Shown here: positions 1-8,307 of the stretch, one piece after another
How the letters are laid out: each line of letters begins with the position of its first letter
How positions within the stretch are numbered: the first letter of the stretch is position 1
Assembly (NCBI GenBank): GCA_030625685.1
Contig: DAOUQJ010000010.1
Span: 1-64,000 of the forward strand
From: Oscillospiraceae bacterium
Lineage (GTDB): Bacteria > Bacillota > Clostridia > Oscillospirales > Oscillospiraceae
DNA length: 64,000 nucleotides
Reading direction: 5' to 3'
The notes under the pieces: generated by a model
The model's input: the letters and a program-made list of their open reading frames with translations, nothing else
Told to the model about the DNA's origin: nothing
The model's database searches: none
Made by a program: the position numbers and the translations under genes

Positions 1-411
<411 letters not shown>

Positions 412-552
412 ACGGAACACGAAGTGTTCTAAAGGTTATTGAAAAGAATGCAGGCAAGTTTGCAAGGATGTCATTGTATGGAGTATTGTTCGGTTTTGAG
501 AGTGCGACAAAAAAAGCTTGATTTTTACTGAGATTTCAGTTAAAATATATTG

Positions 553-671
<119 letters not shown>

Positions 672-676
672 AATTT

Positions 677-752
677 GCCTTCTTAGCTCAGTCGGTAGAG
701 CATGCGGCTGTTAACCGCAGGGTCGTTGGTTCGAGTCCAACAGGAGGCGCCA
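677..752 (+). tRNA. tRNA-Asn (anticodon GTT)
   Basis: A full cloverleaf with the CCA end encoded. The acceptor stem is 677-683 with 742-748 (one G-U pair), the anticodon stem TGCGG/CCGCA encloses loop CTGTTAA giving anticodon GTT, and the T-arm carries GGTTCGAGTCC. It begins six bases after the 5S gene and is probably co-transcribed with the rrn operon. Confidence 0.96.
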
Positions 753-756
753 GACG

Positions 757-788
757 CCTTTCCCTTGGTGGTTGCATCGGGGGAAAGG
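757..788 (+). other. hairpin in tRNA spacer
   Basis: CCTTTCCC at 757-764 can pair with GGGAAAGG at 781-788 around a 16-nt loop, between the Asn and CAU tRNAs. There is no T-run after it, so it is more likely a processing or spacer structure than a terminator. Confidence 0.4.
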
Positions 789-813
789 TAGATATATATA
801 GAATCGAAAACTT

Positions 814-890
814 GGGCCTTTAGCTCAGTTGGTTAGAGCAACCGGCTCATAACCGGTCGGTCCACGGTTCGAGTCCGTGAAGGCCCACCA
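814..890 (+). tRNA. tRNA with anticodon CAT (elongator Met, or Ile2 if lysidinylated)
   Basis: The cloverleaf has acceptor GGGCCTT (814-820) pairing with AAGGCCC, anticodon stem ACCGG/CCGGT, loop CTCATAA and an encoded CCA. The first acceptor pair is a normal G-C and the anticodon stem lacks the three stacked G-C pairs of an initiator, so it is not the initiator tRNA. Elongator Met and lysidine-modified Ile2 both carry a CAT anticodon in the gene, and the sequence alone does not settle which this is. Confidence 0.93.
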
Positions 891-893
891 TAT

Positions 894-969
894 AGGGGTA
901 TAGCTCAGTTGGTAGAGCAGCGGTCTCCAAAACCGCGTGCCGAGGGTTCGAATCCTTCTGCCCCTGCCA
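894..969 (+). tRNA. tRNA-Trp (anticodon CCA)
   Basis: Acceptor AGGGGTA (894-900) pairs with 959-965, discriminator G966, then encoded CCA. The anticodon stem GCGGT/ACCGC encloses loop CTCCAAA, giving CCA. The T-arm has GGTTCGAATCC. Only three bases separate it from the preceding tRNA, so one transcript is expected. Confidence 0.96.
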
Positions 970-997
970 ATTTTCTATATATTTTACAAATTAATAT

Positions 998-1074
998 GGC
1001 GCTGTAGCGAAGTTGGTTATCGCGCCGGCCTGTCACGCCGGAGATCGTGGGTTCAAGTCCCATCAGCGTCGCCA
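998..1074 (+). tRNA. tRNA-Asp (anticodon GTC)
   Basis: Acceptor GGCGCTG (998-1004) pairs with 1064-1070 with one G-T pair; the anticodon stem CCGGC/GCCGG encloses loop CTGTCAC, giving GTC. Discriminator G and CCA are encoded. Confidence 0.96.
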
Positions 1075-1079
1075 AATAT

Positions 1080-1114
1080 AACCAGCAAGTAAGGGTATCG
1101 CTTACTTGCTGGTT
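1080..1114 (+). repeat. perfect 14-bp inverted repeat between tRNA-Asp and tRNA-Thr
   Basis: Bases 1080-1093 are the exact reverse complement of 1101-1114, with a 7-base loop. It looks like the stem of a terminator but is followed by ATCCTAAATTTTA rather than a run of T, and another tRNA follows 17 bases later. It may be an RNA-processing signal or a weak or decayed terminator. Confidence 0.6.
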
Positions 1115-1131
1115 ATCCTAAATTTTAAGAT

Positions 1132-1207
1132 GCATCTATAGCTCAGTAGGCAGAGCACATCCTTGGTAAGGATGAGGTCAGCAGTTCGAATCTGCTTAGA
1201 TGCTCCA
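1132..1207 (+). tRNA. tRNA-Thr (anticodon GGT)
   Basis: Acceptor GCATCTA (1132-1138) pairs exactly with 1197-1203, discriminator T1204, encoded CCA. The anticodon stem CATCC/GGATG encloses loop TTGGTAA, giving GGT. It is the last gene of the rRNA/tRNA unit and is followed at once by a strong terminator. Confidence 0.96.
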
Positions 1208-1212
1208 ATCAT

Positions 1213-1250
1213 AAAAGACCTTGCAAATCAACGATTTGCAAGGTCTTTTT
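1213..1250 (+). terminator. rho-independent terminator of the rRNA-tRNA operon
   Basis: A perfect stem of about 17 bp (1213-1229 with 1233-1249, 3-base loop) ends in TTTTT. It lies five bases after tRNA-Thr. The following 1251-1527 is AT-rich and shows no gene or further structure that I can support. Confidence 0.9.
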
Positions 1251-1527
1251 GATATTTGGCTTAATCATAAATTAAAGTTAAATTATTATGGTCAGTATTT
1301 AGTCACACAGAGATTGATAATTTTAAAGTATATAATATAATGTTGATATGAATAACTGTATATAGATAGTGGGTGTGGGTTATGAAGCAGTTTAAACATT
1401 GTTTTATGCTTCTATAAATTCATTGTAATGATATTATTATCTTTCCCTATTTTATAGAGCACCATGCATAGCGCAACTAGAAAATTTTTGCATCTGTTCC
1501 TTTGTGATTTTGTTTACTATTTAAATT

Positions 1528-2430
1528 TTATATCAGTGATGTACTAAAATACCTTTCAACTCTGTCAGGCAAAATAGTTACAATATTTTTGTCTTGACCA
1601 TATTTTTCAGAGACTTTAATAGAAGCCCAGACATTGGCACCTGAAGAAGTCCCTGCTAAAATTCCCTGAACTCTAGCTAGATCCCTAGCTGTGTTAATTG
1701 CATCATCGTCTGTAACTTCAATGATCTCATCTATAAGGTTTACGTCCAGGTTTTTGGGAATAAAGCCATCCCCAATTCCTTGAATACTGTGCAATCCTGG
1801 CTCATCACCGAGAAGGGCTGATACATTTTTAGGTTCTACTGCAATTATCTTAGCCTCTGGGTTCTTTTCTTTAATAAATTTGCCTATACCACCAAGCGTT
1901 CCTCCACTGCCTAACCCAGAAACAAAGACATCAACTTTACCCCTCATTTGTGACCAAATTTCTGAAGCTGTAGTTAGATAATGAATTTGGGGATTATCCG
2001 GATTTTCAAACTGCTGAGGAATAAAAATATTAGAATCCTTTGCCTTATGCCTCTCAACTTCGGCCACTGATCCCCCAATGCTTTCCTGCGCATTAGTCAT
2101 AATGAGTTCTCCACCTAATGCTAATATTATTTTTTTTCTTTCCTCACTCATATTTTCCGGCATAACAATTACAACCCTATATCCTTTTTGAATACCAACT
2201 AAAGCTACGCCTATTCCCGTGTTGCCTGAAGTAGGTTCCATGATTGTCATACCAGGTTTCAACAACCCTCTCTCTTCCGCTTGCTCAATCATATATTTGG
2301 CAACCCTATCTTTAATACTTCCACCAGGGTTCAAATACTCTGCCTTAGCAAAAATATTCAACCCAGATAGTTTTTTCAAGCTAACCATTGGTGTATTACC
2401 AATCACGTCTAGTATGTTTTCAATTAACAT
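1528..2430 (-). CDS. cysK: cysteine synthase (O-acetylserine sulfhydrylase)
   Basis: The 300-residue product is a fold-type II PLP enzyme that makes L-cysteine from O-acetylserine and sulfide in the cytoplasm. The PLP-lysine motif GGSIKDR is at about residues 36-42 (K40), the substrate loop PTSGNTG at about 66, and the phosphate-binding GSGGTLGG at about 172; the end (LPDRVERYFS) resembles the family's LPDxxERY ending. Length is usual for CysK. I start at 2430, because AGAGGTGATTCA sits just upstream and the N-terminus MLIENILDVIGNTP aligns with the family; a 13-residue upstream extension is possible but unsupported. It follows the antiporter gene on the same strand after a gap of about 300 bases in which I see no terminator or gene. 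Cystathionine beta-synthase-like enzymes are the main alternative. Confidence 0.9.
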   Translation of the reverse strand: MLIENILDVIGNTPMVSLKKLSGLNIFAKAEYLNPGGSIKDRVAKYMIEQAEERGLLKPGMTIMEPTSGNTGIGVALVGIQKGYRVVIVMPENMSEERKKIILALGGELIMTNAQESIGGSVAEVERHKAKDSNIFIPQQFENPDNPQIHYLTTASEIWSQMRGKVDVFVSGLGSGGTLGGIGKFIKEKNPEAKIIAVEPKNVSALLGDEPGLHSIQGIGDGFIPKNLDVNLIDEIIEVTDDDAINTARDLARVQGILAGTSSGANVWASIKVSEKYGQDKNIVTILPDRVERYFSTSLI

Positions 2431-2729
2431 TGAATCACCTCTTTGATATATATTATAAATCTTATGCATATGAAGCTGTGATAGACATATGCCTTAAAAT
2501 TAATTTATTTAAGTGTTCCTCTTTATCTTTGATTTTATGAATATGAGTATATCTGTTACAATCTGTCATATATCTTAGAGCCAATCATTGAAATAAACAT
2601 GTCAATTAGATTTTGTAAGTGCAATGTCTTCACGAACCACTAACAGTGTAATATAGACTTTGTTGGGGTTATCTAGATTATTAATAGATGTGATTTTTTT
2701 TAGGCTTCTCCTCGTTGGGTCAATTGGGA

Positions 2730-3941
2730 TTAAGTATTAGGTTCATTGTCTTTATTCCTTGTCTTTGCGTTGTGAAGCAATCGCTTGTAAGTTTTATCAA
2801 TGGCATAAGTACCGAGAGGCGCAGTAATTAAAATTGCTAATACGGCTACTGTTAGAACAATTGGTCCACTAGCCAAACCCATGGTCAAAGGCAATGAACC
2901 AATGGCTGCTTGTACAGTAGCTTTTGGACAATAGGAAATCATGCAAAACACTCGTTCTTTGATGTTTAGATTAGTTTTTGTTAGGCAAAGGAAGACACCT
3001 ATCATTCGAAATGCCAGAACAATACATATTAGTATAATAGCAGAAACACCAGCTTCGAGTGCATAGTGAATATCTACTGTTGCACCTACTAAAACAAAGA
3101 GAAGTATTTCACCAGCTACCCACAGCTTTCCAAATTTTGCGGACAATCGAGTGGCTACAAGTTTATGTTTTTTCTTAATAGCAGTGCCCATTGCCATAAT
3201 AGCAAGTAGTCCTGAAAATGGTAATATTCCTTTGAGAGCGTGTTCTCCTGCTATTAAGAAGAATGATATACTAAGCAGAATTATTACTTTAGCAGAATCT
3301 CGCATTTTTACTTTCACAAAAAAAGTAGTTAAAACCATTCCGAACAAAATGCCAATAATTAAGCCGAAAATAATTGATACGGGTATTTGTAAAAAATTAC
3401 TTGCTGAAATAGAGGAACCTGTTGCCAAACCCGTGAACGCAGTAAATAGAACGATAACAAAAACATCATCTACAGAAGCTCCCGCAATAAGAAGTTGTGG
3501 AATGCTTTTGTTTGTTCCATAGTCTCTTTCCATTAAAAATAACATTTTGGGGACTATCACAGCAGGAGAGACGGCAGCGACGACTGCGCCCATGATTGCT
3601 GCATCTAAGACTGAAATGTCTAGAAGCATCGGCGCAATTAGTACCATGCCAGCAATTTCAAAACATGCTGGTATAAAACACATTAGAATTGCTGGTCGTC
3701 CAACTTTTTGCAAGTCGACAATATCTAAGGCAAGTCCTGCTCGTGTCAATATAATAATTAAGGCTAACTGTCTTAAATCAGAAGATATCGATAGAATTGA
3801 GCTATCGAGTAAATTGAGTGCATGGGGGCCTAGAATAATACCTGCTATTAACATGCCGAGCAGACTAGGCAGTCGAAAATAATTAAAAATTGATCCAAAT
3901 AAAAGACCAGATAAAAAAATTAACGCCAAGCTTATGAGCAT
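2730..3941 (-). CDS. cation:proton antiporter (CPA superfamily), probably fluoride-controlled
   Basis: A hydrophobic protein of 403 residues with about 12 membrane spans. It has the sodium/proton-exchanger pattern: an N-terminal gate-like LPSLLGMLIAGIILGP, the middle SPAVIVPKM, and GASVDDVFVIVLFT with paired aspartates where CPA antiporters bind the ion. The likely job is exchange of a monovalent cation (Na+ or K+) for protons at the membrane. I start at 3941, after AAAGAGGG, instead of 13 codons upstream. The gene is preceded by a 165-base leader that follows a fluoride-riboswitch-like element and terminator (4105-4203), which suggests induction by fluoride; antiporter genes are known but minority members of that regulon. 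Substrate is not determined by sequence. No regulatory nucleotide-binding (TrkA) domain follows the membrane part. Confidence 0.85.
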   Translation of the reverse strand: MLISLALIFLSGLLFGSIFNYFRLPSLLGMLIAGIILGPHALNLLDSSILSISSDLRQLALIIILTRAGLALDIVDLQKVGRPAILMCFIPACFEIAGMVLIAPMLLDISVLDAAIMGAVVAAVSPAVIVPKMLFLMERDYGTNKSIPQLLIAGASVDDVFVIVLFTAFTGLATGSSISASNFLQIPVSIIFGLIIGILFGMVLTTFFVKVKMRDSAKVIILLSISFFLIAGEHALKGILPFSGLLAIMAMGTAIKKKHKLVATRLSAKFGKLWVAGEILLFVLVGATVDIHYALEAGVSAIILICIVLAFRMIGVFLCLTKTNLNIKERVFCMISYCPKATVQAAIGSLPLTMGLASGPIVLTVAVLAILITAPLGTYAIDKTYKRLLHNAKTRNKDNEPNT

Positions 3942-4104
3942 GGGATACCCTCTTTCCGTTAGTATAGTTATAAAATACAATTCACTCTTACAAAAAATTC
4001 AAGTGTAACGTATATCAGATTGATTAAGGGTGGCTTGGTTTTAGATTTGATGCAATTGTACTTAGTTTGCTATATAAAAGCATGAATTCACTCCTTTTGG
4101 GCAT

Positions 4105-4203
4105 AAAAAAACTGATGACTTCTGTTGTTATACAACAGAAGTCATCAGCATTACTGCGGTTTAGAAAAGCATCTTGCCCTTCATGGGAGAACTTCATTCC
4201 CTT
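4105..4203 (-). promoter_or_regulatory. fluoride riboswitch (crcB motif) with overlapping terminator
   Basis: Read on the minus strand. P1 is GGGA (4201-4198) with TCCC (4188-4185), enclosing loop ATGAAGTTC, which matches the fluoride aptamer loop pattern AUG-N3-UUC. After a weak second helix comes GCTGATGACTTCTG; ACTTC there can pair with GAAGT of the first loop, the aptamer's pseudoknot. The same ACTTCTG forms the 5' arm of a perfect 16-17 bp stem (4148-4132 region with 4128-4112) followed by seven T (4111-4105), so pseudoknot and terminator exclude each other, the known 'on' switch logic. Deviations from the remembered consensus: GAAG in place of the AAC after P1, CUGU in place of CUAC at the 3' end, and a long loop in the second helix. 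It lies 165 bases before the antiporter start. Confidence 0.72.
4112..4148 (-). terminator. attenuator terminator of the riboswitch
   Basis: CTGATGACTTCTGTTG at 4112-4127 (plus strand) is exactly complementary to 4133-4148, with A7 at 4105-4111, which is a T-run in minus-strand RNA. It is oriented to stop transcription toward the antiporter gene. It could also end read-through from the DMT transporter gene upstream. Confidence 0.85.
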
Positions 4204-4381
4204 TTTTTCAGATTAACATATATTAAGTTGCGTGTCAATCTAGTCTTAGAAAAGTTTTTATATTCTAATTGAGTTTAGTATTTGTTATTAGCAGAGCAAT
4301 AATAGTAATCAAATCTAGCTATGAGAGTAAAGCACTTAATACTATGTTTTAATTCGTCTTTTGCGTTAAATATTATGTGAG

Positions 4382-4423
4382 TTATACACAATATTCACAT
4401 AGTTATCCACAAAATGTGGATAG
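4382..4423. promoter_or_regulatory. cluster of DnaA-box-like sites
   Basis: Two exact matches to TTATNCACA lie in the same direction at 4382-4390 (TTATACACA) and 4403-4411 (TTATCCACA), start-to-start 21 bp, two helical turns apart. An inverted near-match, TGTGGATAG, is at 4415-4423 (8 of 9). Flanks are AT-rich. The site is in the 526-base gene-free stretch between the antiporter and the DMT transporter. No dnaA or dnaN is near, so it is not likely the main origin; a DnaA-binding regulatory or titration cluster is the inference. Confidence 0.45.
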
Positions 4424-4467
4424 ATTCATTGATATAGCATTCATTATTTTGTTATTTATGTTTTTAG

Positions 4468-5472
4468 CTAACTTTGATTTAATGTGGCGGATGAGGCTAG
4501 GTTTATTTTCTCTTCTTTGTAGTGACGGAGAAGAGCAGGAATTATTCCTAGTAGGCTTCCAGTTAAAAAGAAGACAATTCCCACTGTAATGTTGGCTGTA
4601 ATTTGTTCATGTAAAACAAAATATGCTAAAAGGGGTGCCAGTATGGGTTTAAAGAAAAAGATTAAATTTGTCATATGCACATTGGTATATTCCATTGCCA
4701 ACATATGAAAGATATAACCGAGTGCAGTATTCACCAAACAGATGTATAAAAAGTATGGTAAAGTCACGGTGTTAATGCCAGTAAAAAGAGGGACGTCACG
4801 GAATATGGAGAGTCCGATTTGTTGATAGAAGTAGGAAAAAACATCGAATTTACCTAGAATTAGGAGAAAGAGTAGTTGTGCACTACCAAATAGAAAGCTA
4901 AAGCATGTTACAACGATGCTTCCACAGTGTTTGACAACACGTTTTCCTAAAACACTATATGAAGAAAACAAGATAGCGCTGAGAAGAATAAAAAATACGC
5001 TCAAAAGATTGATGTCAGTCTCAGGAGAGAATGGATTTATAATGGCAATGATGCCTAAAATATTAAAGACTAGAGCCAGAACGTTATTCCAACGAATGGT
5101 TTCATGTAAAAAAAGAAAGGCTAACACTGTGACAAAAATTGGATTTCCACTGAACAGGACGGCAACTACATTGGCATGACCATAGGTGATTGCCAATTGG
5201 AATAAAACCATGCTCAAAGGCACACAGAGTAAACCGGTGAGAAATAGTGTTTTTAAATATGGCGTTGTGATTTTAATGTCGTGTTTTTTTAAGTGATACA
5301 AGGCAAAGGGAAGAAGCGCTAGACCACCCACAAAAAAGCGTGCAAATGTGATTTGCATAGGATGAAAAACACCACTCACAACGGGCAACTTTAGCATTAC
5401 TTCCATTGTACTAAATATAAAGGAGCTCAAAAGAATGAAAGCGAGTCCCCAATAGAGTCGGAATCGTGACAT
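4468..5472 (-). CDS. DMT-superfamily transporter (EamA family)
   Basis: The 334-residue protein has about ten membrane spans in two similar halves, the EamA arrangement, with short connecting loops (for example LHETIRW in the first half and LHEQITAN in the second, the repeated family signature E in a V/L-L-x-E context). Such proteins export or take up small metabolites; no substrate can be named. I start at 5472 because GAAAGGAT lies about nine bases upstream; the longer frame to 5649 runs into the terminator of the GAPDH gene and is not supported. It has its own position 97 bases after GAPDH, separated by a terminator. No clear terminator directly follows its stop; the next on this strand is the riboswitch attenuator. 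Confidence 0.85.
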   Translation of the reverse strand: MSRFRLYWGLAFILLSSFIFSTMEVMLKLPVVSGVFHPMQITFARFFVGGLALLPFALYHLKKHDIKITTPYLKTLFLTGLLCVPLSMVLFQLAITYGHANVVAVLFSGNPIFVTVLAFLFLHETIRWNNVLALVFNILGIIAIINPFSPETDINLLSVFFILLSAILFSSYSVLGKRVVKHCGSIVVTCFSFLFGSAQLLFLLILGKFDVFSYFYQQIGLSIFRDVPLFTGINTVTLPYFLYICLVNTALGYIFHMLAMEYTNVHMTNLIFFFKPILAPLLAYFVLHEQITANITVGIVFFLTGSLLGIIPALLRHYKEEKINLASSATLNQS

Positions 5473-5498
5473 GTAGCAATATCCTTTCTCAAACATAA

Positions 5499-5532
5499 TA
5501 AAAGGTGATACATTTCTGCAATGCATCACCTT
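5499..5532 (-). terminator. terminator after GAPDH gene
   Basis: Minus-strand RNA forms AAGGTGATGCATT pairing with AATGTATCACCTT (one G-T pair) around a short loop, followed by TTATT. It lies 38-70 bases after the GAPDH stop. Confidence 0.75.
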
Positions 5533-5569
5533 AGTAGAATTGATTTCAAAATGAACAATCAAAAACAAA

Positions 5570-6697
<1,128 letters not shown>

Positions 6698-6729
6698 TTA
6701 CAATAACGTTAACTATTCATAAAATTTAC

Positions 6730-6758
6730 TTGTATATATTGATAAAGTTTGCTATCAT
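6730..6758 (+). promoter_or_regulatory. sigma-A type promoter of the kinase-like gene
   Basis: TTGTAT (6730-6735) and TATCAT (6753-6758) with a 17-base spacer, 40 bases before the start at 6799. Confidence 0.55.
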
Positions 6759-6798
6759 TTGATTTGCAAAATAACTGAACGCAAATGAGGCGAAACGA

Positions 6799-7887
6799 AT
6801 GGATGAACTGCAGTTTAAACAAATGTTTGACAGTTTAGAAGAGCCTGTACTGTTTATACGTGAGAATTTACTGATTTACCATAATCATGCTTATTTAAAA
6901 GAAGTAGAACATATGCAAGAAAGACCTTTGCCAGTTTGGAGTGAATTGACGAGCACAAAGGAAAACATCATATGTATATTAGGGGAAAAGTCATTTAAGC
7001 TGACCAAATCTATGCTTGATGATGGAGCATTGTTCTTCTTTCAGTCCTTAAAAATTGCACAAGAGCAATCTTCAGAAATCTATGATATTGGAAAGACCAA
7101 CTTTGCATCTACTTTTCGAGATAAGCTAGGTACGGTTTATTCATCTGTCGATAGGCTGTTTCGTAGGTTAGAAGAAAAAGGTGAAAAAGAAGACTTTGAA
7201 GATATCTTAGCGACACAGGCGCAAGTAGTGTTTTCTCTACTTCGCATGGTAAGACAGTTGGAACTCATGGAAAGTGATTTTTCAAAGGAATATCCGTTTG
7301 AGCACCTTAACTTTACGAAACTGTGTCAAAATATTTGTTATGAGACAAAAAGTGAGCTAGAACAGGAAGCAATTTCGTTTTCTTATGATATTGGCGAAGA
7401 GATGCTACCCGTGTATGGCAATTCAATTTTGCTCACTCGCTTGATTGTGTCACTACTTTCCAATGCGTTGAAGTTCAAAGGGGAACATGGTGCGGTGCAT
7501 GTTTCTTTGACAAAACGAAATGGGCAGTTATGGCTCAGTATTCAGCAAAAGGGAAAAGGAATTGCTGGTAGCCGATTAAAGACACTATTTTCATTTGAAA
7601 CACCGGAGAGCATTCCACGCCCCAAAGAGGGATCAGGATTAGATTTATGGCTTGTGAGCAAGGTGACGCGTGCACATGGCGGTTCTATTTGGGCGGGGAA
7701 TATGCCAGATGAGGCCGGAACAGAATTTAGCCTATTTTTGCCCTTGAGTAAGTTAAAGGATTTAAAGCTTAAAAATAAAGCGAAATCCACGTTGTTGGAA
7801 GACAAGGATATGTTTTCATCGGTGCTGATTGGCCTAGCAGATGCCTTGCCAGCAAATGTGTTTAAATTGAGTTTTGAAGATAAATAA
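6799..7887 (+). CDS. orphan histidine-kinase-like protein lacking key catalytic residues
   Basis: The 362-residue protein has no membrane span or signal peptide. Residues 1-60 resemble a PAS-type start (MFDSLEEPVLFIRENLLIYH). A helical dimerisation-like region at about 100-155 follows, but it contains no histidine: where HELRTP is expected it reads FRDKLGTV. The ATPase domain (about 170-315) keeps the N-box asparagine (SLLSNALKF) and a G2-like GSGLDLWLVSKV and AHGGSIW, but the G1 box aspartate is replaced (QKGKGI instead of DxGxG). Together these suggest it does not autophosphorylate in the usual way and may bind nucleotide only, or act as a scaffold. No response regulator is adjacent. Its RBS is GAGGCG, seven bases upstream. 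Function unknown. Confidence 0.8.
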   Translation: MDELQFKQMFDSLEEPVLFIRENLLIYHNHAYLKEVEHMQERPLPVWSELTSTKENIICILGEKSFKLTKSMLDDGALFFFQSLKIAQEQSSEIYDIGKTNFASTFRDKLGTVYSSVDRLFRRLEEKGEKEDFEDILATQAQVVFSLLRMVRQLELMESDFSKEYPFEHLNFTKLCQNICYETKSELEQEAISFSYDIGEEMLPVYGNSILLTRLIVSLLSNALKFKGEHGAVHVSLTKRNGQLWLSIQQKGKGIAGSRLKTLFSFETPESIPRPKEGSGLDLWLVSKVTRAHGGSIWAGNMPDEAGTEFSLFLPLSKLKDLKLKNKAKSTLLEDKDMFSSVLIGLADALPANVFKLSFEDK

Positions 7888-7925
7888 AAAAGGACAGTGC
7901 AGATATCTGCACTGTCCTTTTTTAT
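7886..7925 (+). terminator. bidirectional terminator after kinase-like gene
   Basis: AGGACAGTGCAGA and its reverse complement form a perfect palindromic stem flanked by A-run on the left and TTTTTTT on the right, directly after the stop codon. Confidence 0.9.
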
Positions 7926-7934
7926 AGAGAAAGA

Positions 7935-7972
7935 AAACCAAGGCAACAAGCATAAGCTTGTTGCCTTGGTTT
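7935..7972. terminator. second hairpin, similar to the S-layer gene terminator
   Basis: AAACCAAGGCAACAAGC (7935-7951) pairs perfectly with 7956-7972 around a 4-base loop. T-tracts are weak on both sides. The core AAGGCAAC-A/G-AGC is shared with the hairpin at 8251-8278, which suggests the two are copies. Confidence 0.55.
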
Positions 7973-8250
7973 AGTCATTTAATATCTTATGGTGTGACAG
8001 TAATAAAGCTTTAGCTTCATTATGGCCTTACGAGCATTAGTAGCAGCAGTACACATCAGTAGCGTTATCAGCGTTTATAGCGGCTTGTGTCGCTGTTTGT
8101 GCATAGTCAGCATAGTCAGCATAGTCAGCAGCGGAATGAGCTTTTGAGCTACAGAGTTAAGATTAGTTTTGTGTGAGTTAAACATGTGTAATACAATTAA
8201 TGAAGAATAGCGTAGCGTTCATGACGCTGTCTTTCATTTTTAAATAAAAC
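7973..8250. repeat. gene-free stretch with 9-bp tandem repeat
   Basis: Between two similar hairpins lies a 278-base stretch without a supported gene. At about 8101-8130 the unit CATAGTCAG is repeated three times in tandem (with partial copies at the ends). Read on the minus strand it would encode AADYADYADYAQ, followed by a stop 23 codons later, but there is no start codon or RBS in that frame. It may be a decayed gene end between a duplicated terminator. Confidence 0.5.
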
Positions 8251-8278
8251 AAGGCAACGAGCTTACACTCGTTGCCTT
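8251..8278 (-). terminator. terminator of the S-layer gene
   Basis: AAGGCAACGAG (8251-8261) pairs with CTCGTTGCCTT (8268-8278). In minus-strand RNA it is followed by GTTTTATTT. It starts 30 bases after the stop codon. Confidence 0.75.
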
Positions 8279-8307
8279 ATTTTGAACACTAAGTCAAATT
8301 AATCTCA

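Noticed and set aside
814-890. Initiator tRNA-fMet
   Set aside because: The CAT tRNA has a paired first position and lacks the three G-C pairs in the anticodon stem.
1251-1527. Possible small genes after the tRNA operon
   Set aside because: Only very short frames without RBS; AT-rich with no structure.
4382-4423. The DnaA-box cluster as the chromosomal origin
   Set aside because: No dnaA, dnaN, rnpA or rpmH near, and the cluster is small; retained only as a regulatory candidate.
4377-4589. 70-codon plus frame before the DMT transporter
   Set aside because: It covers the DnaA-box cluster and the end of the minus-strand transporter gene; no RBS or family.
8090-8200. Minus-strand peptide with (ADY) repeats as a gene
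   Set aside because: No start codon or RBS in the frame and a stop after about 40 codons.
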